Assembly (NCBI GenBank): GCA_014904985.1
Contig: MU129216.1
Coordinates: forward strand, 1 to 23,565
Source of the DNA: Hydnum rufescens UP504
Taxonomy: Eukaryota > Basidiomycota > Agaricomycetes > Cantharellales > Hydnaceae
Direction: 5' to 3'
Length of the DNA stretch: 23,565 nucleotides
Each line of letters opens with the position of its first letter. Position 1 is the stretch's first letter. Below the pieces are notes generated by a model. It saw nothing but the letters and a program-made list of their open reading frames with translations, ran no database searches and was not told the DNA's origin. This document shows positions 19,304-23,565 of this stretch, piece by piece. The position numbers were made by a program, and so were the translations under genes.

Positions 19304-21319
19304 ATGTCACCCTTCTCCACTCAAATTTCCCTCCGAATCTCTTCCCTCACTGAGGAAGACCGCTCCTTATTGGAACGGAGTCTTGTTGCCAGCCTTGACT
19401 TGCGACTCATGCCATTGCTCATCTTATTCTTCATCTTGAACTTCTTGGATCGCGTCAGTAACTTCCTTTTCCAATTACCCGTGTGTTTCCATTGTATGAA
19501 CCCAGAATGCTTACAGCAAAACATAGCCTCGGCTCGACTAGCCAATATCGAGAGAGACCTCTCTCTCGTTGGAACACAGTATCAAACATGGTGGGCCCAC
19601 TTCGACGCAAAACTTTCTCCTTACAGGGCTCATCAAGCCCATTAGCGTTTCTATTTTGTTTGTAGGCTATAGTGAGTATGATAATCAATATCATATCTGG
19701 GGTCCTATAGCTCTCCTCCCAGTTATAATGCAGGTTCCGTCAAATCTTATATTGGGCCAAATTAAGCGACCAGGATGGTATCTATGCGGATGCATGGCTG
19801 CTTGGGGGACTATCTCCGCGTGCACAGGGGCCGTGCAAAATTTCCATGGCTTGCTGGTCTGTCGTTTTCTCCTGGGGTTTTTCGAGAGTGCATTTTTTCC
19901 GGGTGCAATAGTAAGTCCCATGAGCTCTCTTCGTCACTTGATAGCCGTCTCACAACGGAAACCGTCCCTCGCAGTATTATATTTCTGCTTGGTACACGAA
20001 ACGAGAATTGGCCCTTCGTACTGCGTGTGTATTTTCTCCTATATATAATACTATTTTATCTGAGTGATATCCCAGCATCTTTTACGCCGGCAGTCAACTG
20101 GGTAATGCATTTGGTGGTCTCATCGCAATCGGTATTTTGAACCTCGACGGACATCTGGGGATTGCGGGATGGAGATGGCTCTTCCTGAGTACACTTCTTT
20201 GCACGTATGATAAGCATGACCCCGTTTGATCTGATCGATTCATGTAGTTGAAGGCTCGGCCACCGTTATCGTTGCTGGTTTGGGTGCGCTTGTCCTTCCT
20301 GGACTTCCTTCCTCCGATACACACCTCACACCCGAAGAGCGCGATCTAGCCGTCTGGCGGCTACGGGAGGACTTCGGTGATGCTCACTTCACCCCGAGTA
20401 CATCCCGTTTGGATGGTTTCAGACTTGCTGTCTGGGACCCGAAGACGTGGTTTCTGTGTGCGATCTTGTTCTTTACGTGTGAGCTGTGAGGATTTGTGTA
20501 TGATGGCCAAGGGCTTGATGTCGTTGTGCGGATTCTATCAAGTTGTGGCTGCGGCCGTCACGAATTTTTTCCCATGTAAGTTCCCTTGGTTGTTCGTATT
20601 CACACTCATATCGATTTTCGTAACCCTAAAGCTGTCGTCAACACACTGGGATATTCACGAAACATCACCTTGCTGCTCACGGCACCGCCTTACCTCTTGT
20701 GCTGCGCTGTTACGATACTGAACGGGATGCACGCAGATAGGACTGGGGATAGGTGACGTCCAAAAATGTTCGATGCATATTCTGTATTATTATTACTGAC
20801 GACTTGGCCCCCTTTCTCTTCTAAGGTTCTTCCATATTACCATCCCATTATTGATCACGGGGGGGCCAACATCCTTGCAGCCACTACGACTGCGATCGCG
20901 GCACGATATGTGGCTATGATGTTGATGCCATCGTCTTTCTATTCGGCTAGCACAGTGACTCTTGCCTGGATATCTGTAAGGGCACTTCTCCTGGATTGAT
21001 ATTGCGGAAGGCGGTTGAGAGCCTTTGTGTTAGCAAATTATAAACCAACCTCCAATGAAGAGAGCGGCCGCAATAGCCTTGATTAATGCGATTTCAAACA
21101 CGGTGAGTGCTTGACCATGGATCGATGATTCTCCCGTGCACTGAGCGGTGGCTAAGTGAGATTTCGCAGTCAAATATTTGGACATCCTACCTTTATATTG
21201 GACCACCTCGCTATCTGCTGGCCCTCAGTGTGAACGGGATCGCGGCGACTATAGCCATGATGGCCGCGGTTGGCCTCCGCAGATATCTTGCTCATGAGGA
21301 TAAACGGATCGCTCTGTGA
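19304..21319 (+). CDS. Dal5-like MFS transporter, 12 exons, one base short in a G run
   Basis: Exons by GT-AG joins: 19304-19453, 19517-19590, 19646-19671, 19723-19910, 19975-20024, 20076-20188, 20248-20478, 20543-20575, 20632-20752, 20826-20975, 21034-21102 and 21170-21319 (TGA). All joins keep frame and give a carrier of about 451 residues: LMPLLILFFILNFLDRQNIA, GYIIMQVPSNLILGQIKRPG, VCRFLLGFFESAFFPGA, WYTKRELALRTAIFYAGSQL, HLTPEERDLAVWRLRED, TLGYSRNITLLLTAPPYLL, MHADRTGDRFFHI and RYVAMMLMPSSFYSASTVTL. The family is the allantoate/nicotinate/pantothenate permease group. The single flaw is a run of seven G at 20859-20865, where the frame needs one more base. This is either a sequencing error or a very recent mutation. 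It lies 275 bp upstream of lactonase copy C in the same direction. Confidence 0.85.
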
Positions 21320-21594
21320 AACTCGGTTTTCTTAGAGAGAGGAGCGGCCTGTCGTTGAATCTATATATCACGGCGAATGAGACTACTTGGGTGTGAACGT
21401 GACCATCACGGAGACAGTTACATAGTTCTTGGGGGGGAGAGAACTAACTACACTGTACATGTTATGTATCGGCTTACCTGCCGCGGTTTTCACGATGCGG
21501 AATTTGTCCCGATTTTACACGTCCGAGTTTAACCTCATTTGATGCCTTTAATTGCCTCATATATACAGTTAGAAAGCAAGACCACTCTTGAGCT
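21320..21594. promoter_or_regulatory. Intergenic region between MFS transporter and lactonase copy C
   Basis: No gene is seen. It is expected to hold the transporter 3' end and the lactonase promoter. An AT-rich TATATACAG near 21560, about 35 bases before the ATG, is a possible TATA-like element. Confidence 0.3.
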
Positions 21595-22805
21595 ATGAAG
21601 ATCACGACTATGTGGAATAACCCCATTACTCTTCTCGGCGGGACGTATACAGCATTCATCAACACCTATAGCTTTGTTCCAAACGGACCTTTGTCCACCT
21701 TGTCCCTTGTCGGCCAGAGTCCTGGCCCGAGTTCCACTTGGATCTCCCTGCATCCTAAAAATCGCTCGTTACTCTTGTGAGCACTTTTCATCTGCACAAA
21801 GACTACGGGTCTCAAAGGTGCCTTTGTGTCACATTCTAGTTCGACGGTTGAAACAGGGCCTGGCTCGGTCGCGTCCTTCATCATCGGTTCGGACGGGCTT
21901 GTCAGGCAGATCGACCGAACACCCTCCTTTGGAAATTCGCCAGCTTACTTGGCAATAGTGAACGATGGAAAGGAAGTCATTGCCCCTAACGTACGTCGTT
22001 CTCTTTCCGCGTCCGATGAGATACTTACGCGTTTTTTCTTCTTTTTTTTGCGCTCCGCCATGCTGATCCTTCCATTATGATATACGTAGTATTCTAGCGC
22101 AAATGTCGCGTCACACATTCTGGGAGAGGACCAAGCCTATTTCGTGTCCAGGAGTAATTTAGTCACGTTTAGTGGTTCTGGCCCTAATCGAGCACGTCAG
22201 GCCTCATCGCATCCTCACGAGGTATTTTCTTCCCTTTCCTTTCTCGTCCTCGTGAACTAACATCACCCCCCCCCACATTAAATATGTACGTAGGCTGTGC
22301 AGTATGGCAACGAAGTTTTCATCCCTGACCTCGGGGCCGACAAAGTGTGGCGCCTTGAGAAAGATGGCGGAAAGTGGTCTGTGAAGGGATTCATTCAGCA
22401 GCCTCTGGGATCTGGTCCTCGTCATATAGTCCCACTCAGTAAGTGCGCCCATCCATTTAGTCCGAGACTGCTGATTGTTGCTTTATTTTTTTCTTCGCCA
22501 TAGAGGGCAAATTGTACACTATTCATGAAATGAGCAACACCGTGACCGAACAAGTGATCCCACCCCTCGACGGCAGAGGGCCCCAAAAGCTCATCGCGAA
22601 TATCTCTACTCTCCCACCAACCGTCCCTCCCGGCAGTCTCTACAACGCAGCAGAGCTCTTCGTCTCCCCGCCCTCGACACGTTACCCAACGCCCTACCTC
22701 TACGCGTCCAATCGGAATGTCTCGCCCCTCCCCGCGCAGACTGACCCGCTCGGGGACACCATCGCTATCTTCGCACTCGAACCCAAGCTGCATCTTGTCA
22801 GGCAA
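21595..22805 (+). pseudogene. Lactonase / YbhE-like protein, copy C: five good exons, then cut by inserted DNA
   Basis: Exons 21595-21776, 21840-21990, 22090-22221, 22294-22438 and 22504-22805 join in frame with standard GT-AG introns. The product starts MKITTMWNNPITLLGGTY and continues TWISLHPKNRSLLFSTVE, GSVASFIIG, NSPAYLAIVNDGKEVIAPN, ASSHPHEAVQYGNEVFIPD, LGADKVWRLEKDG, GSGPRHIVPLKGKLYTIHEM and YLYASNRN. This is the seven-bladed lactonase family layout, with conserved HPHE and PDLGADKVWR blocks that bear the presumed active-site histidine and arginine. At 22806 homology to copy A stops inside the sixth or seventh blade and foreign sequence begins, so about 64 C-terminal codons are displaced. 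It follows the MFS gene head to tail, suggesting coordinated transport and processing of a small anion or lactone. No signal peptide is seen, so a cytosolic location is likely. Confidence 0.85.
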
Positions 22806-23565
22806 AGTTGTGAGATGAGGTCCTGGGACATTAGAAAGATTATGGTTATTTGAGTCCTTGTGGAAAAAGAAGAGAAGTCCATAGATCAAAGTTGATAGTG
22901 GAGAATATTGGAGAGATCAAACTGATGGGAGATAGTGACACAGAGTCTTGTCTTAGGAGTCAGATCTTCGGTAGTTTTGAGGACAGGCACACCAGAATGT
23001 GTTGCCTGTGGGCACTGTGTTAACTTGAAGTTTGATGTTATGGTCCGTAAGTTTGGGATTGTTGAGATAACGTACCAGACCCATTGTGGTTTCTTTGTTG
23101 GAAGCGCGTAGATATATTGATCTTACGGAGGCCTGAAACCCTGCACTCGCTAGGAGTTCCGAAACACCGACTTTGTTGACCTAACACCAGGGTGCAGGTT
23201 ATGGACGGCTGATTTGAACGGTGGGGTGTGCGCGCGATGAGGGAGGTTTGAGTCGCTGAAGGTGCCTAGGATTTTTGGATGCACATTGAACTGTCGCGGA
23301 TTTTGTAGTTCCCATTATGATTAACATCTCGAACTCAGCGTGGATGGGCTCCAATAGGTTGAACTGTGCTGGAGGATCCAGATCTCGAACGCCGCCCCCT
23401 TGGGAGGGGACTCCATCTTAGGGTAGACTTGACATGGAGGAGGTTGCATCGTCGACACAATGCTGGTATGACCCCAATCTTGAACTTTGCTGGAGATCCA
23501 ATCTCCGAACTGCTTGAGGTACCTTTTCAGTCTAGAGACTGTGGAGTTGCCAGGAGAATTCAACT
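22806..23565. mobile_element. Unidentified insertion interrupting lactonase copy C (start of a probable LTR element)
   Basis: From 22806 the sequence no longer matches lactonase copy A. A TG dinucleotide begins at 22809 (TGTGAGATGAGGTCC), preceded by AAAGT; copy A has CAAGT at the equivalent place, which fits a short target duplication beside an LTR start. No protein domain is found. A direct repeat (GAACTGTGCTGGAGGATCC near 23360, GAACTTTGCTGGAGATCC near 23481) and an 80-codon minus-strand frame (23321-23563) lie near the window edge. The other end is outside the window, so the element type is a guess. Confidence 0.45.

Noticed and set aside
1..23565. A novel defence operon or other multi-gene system
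   Set aside because: Most genes are broken, differently oriented and separated by transposons; only the transporter-lactonase pairing looks like a real association.

Overview
The window looks like nuclear DNA of an Agaricomycete (mushroom-forming) fungus. The genes are cut by many 50-75 bp GT-AG introns. The gene families fit: a NACHT-type STAND/NLR gene with a basidiomycete-style helical N-terminus, a highly repetitive WD40 tail, Dal5-type MFS transporters, a seven-bladed lactonase family and a Ty1/copia retrotransposon. No prokaryotic operon, rRNA, tRNA gene or CRISPR array was seen. All assignments come from reading the sequence; nothing was searched.

Layout. 1-356 is the last exon of a lactonase-family gene (copy A). 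About 430-1499 is a dead but essentially full-length, intron-bearing copy of the proteasome alpha subunit PSMA4/Pre9. 1738-3378 (minus) is the WD40 end of an NLR-like protein, cut off by a decayed copia element at 3381-9765. That element has two 375-bp LTRs, a half-tRNA-iMet type primer-binding site and a polypurine tract. A second retrotransposon left a 1358-bp solo LTR (4390-5747) inside its reverse transcriptase. 9988-11164 (plus) is a broken multi-exon gene of unknown family, running into a run of N at 11165-11530. From the other side, 11531-13409 (minus) is a decayed NLR with N-terminal, helical and NACHT parts and a ruined P-loop.

14294-14640 (minus) may encode a small two-helix membrane protein. 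About 15400-16358 is a broken lactonase (copy B). 16424-18639 (minus) is a Dal5-like MFS gene, readable through 11 exons (one of 10 nt) but damaged at its 3' end. 19304-21319 (plus) is a second 12-exon Dal5-like MFS gene, intact except for one missing base in a G run. 21595-22805 (plus) is lactonase copy C, perfect over five exons until it is cut by unidentified DNA that fills the rest of the window.

How it works together. The region is a genomic graveyard: duplicated genes, transposon insertions and NLR fragments. The one arrangement that looks functional in origin is the pairing of Dal5-type transporters with lactonase genes (19304-22805, and in decayed form 15400-18639). It suggests an uptake-plus-hydrolysis or isomerisation module for a small organic anion, but the substrate cannot be read from sequence. 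I see no convincing new biological system. The most informative items are the half-tRNA-primed copia element, the NLR fragments, the three lactonase copies and the micro-exon transporter.
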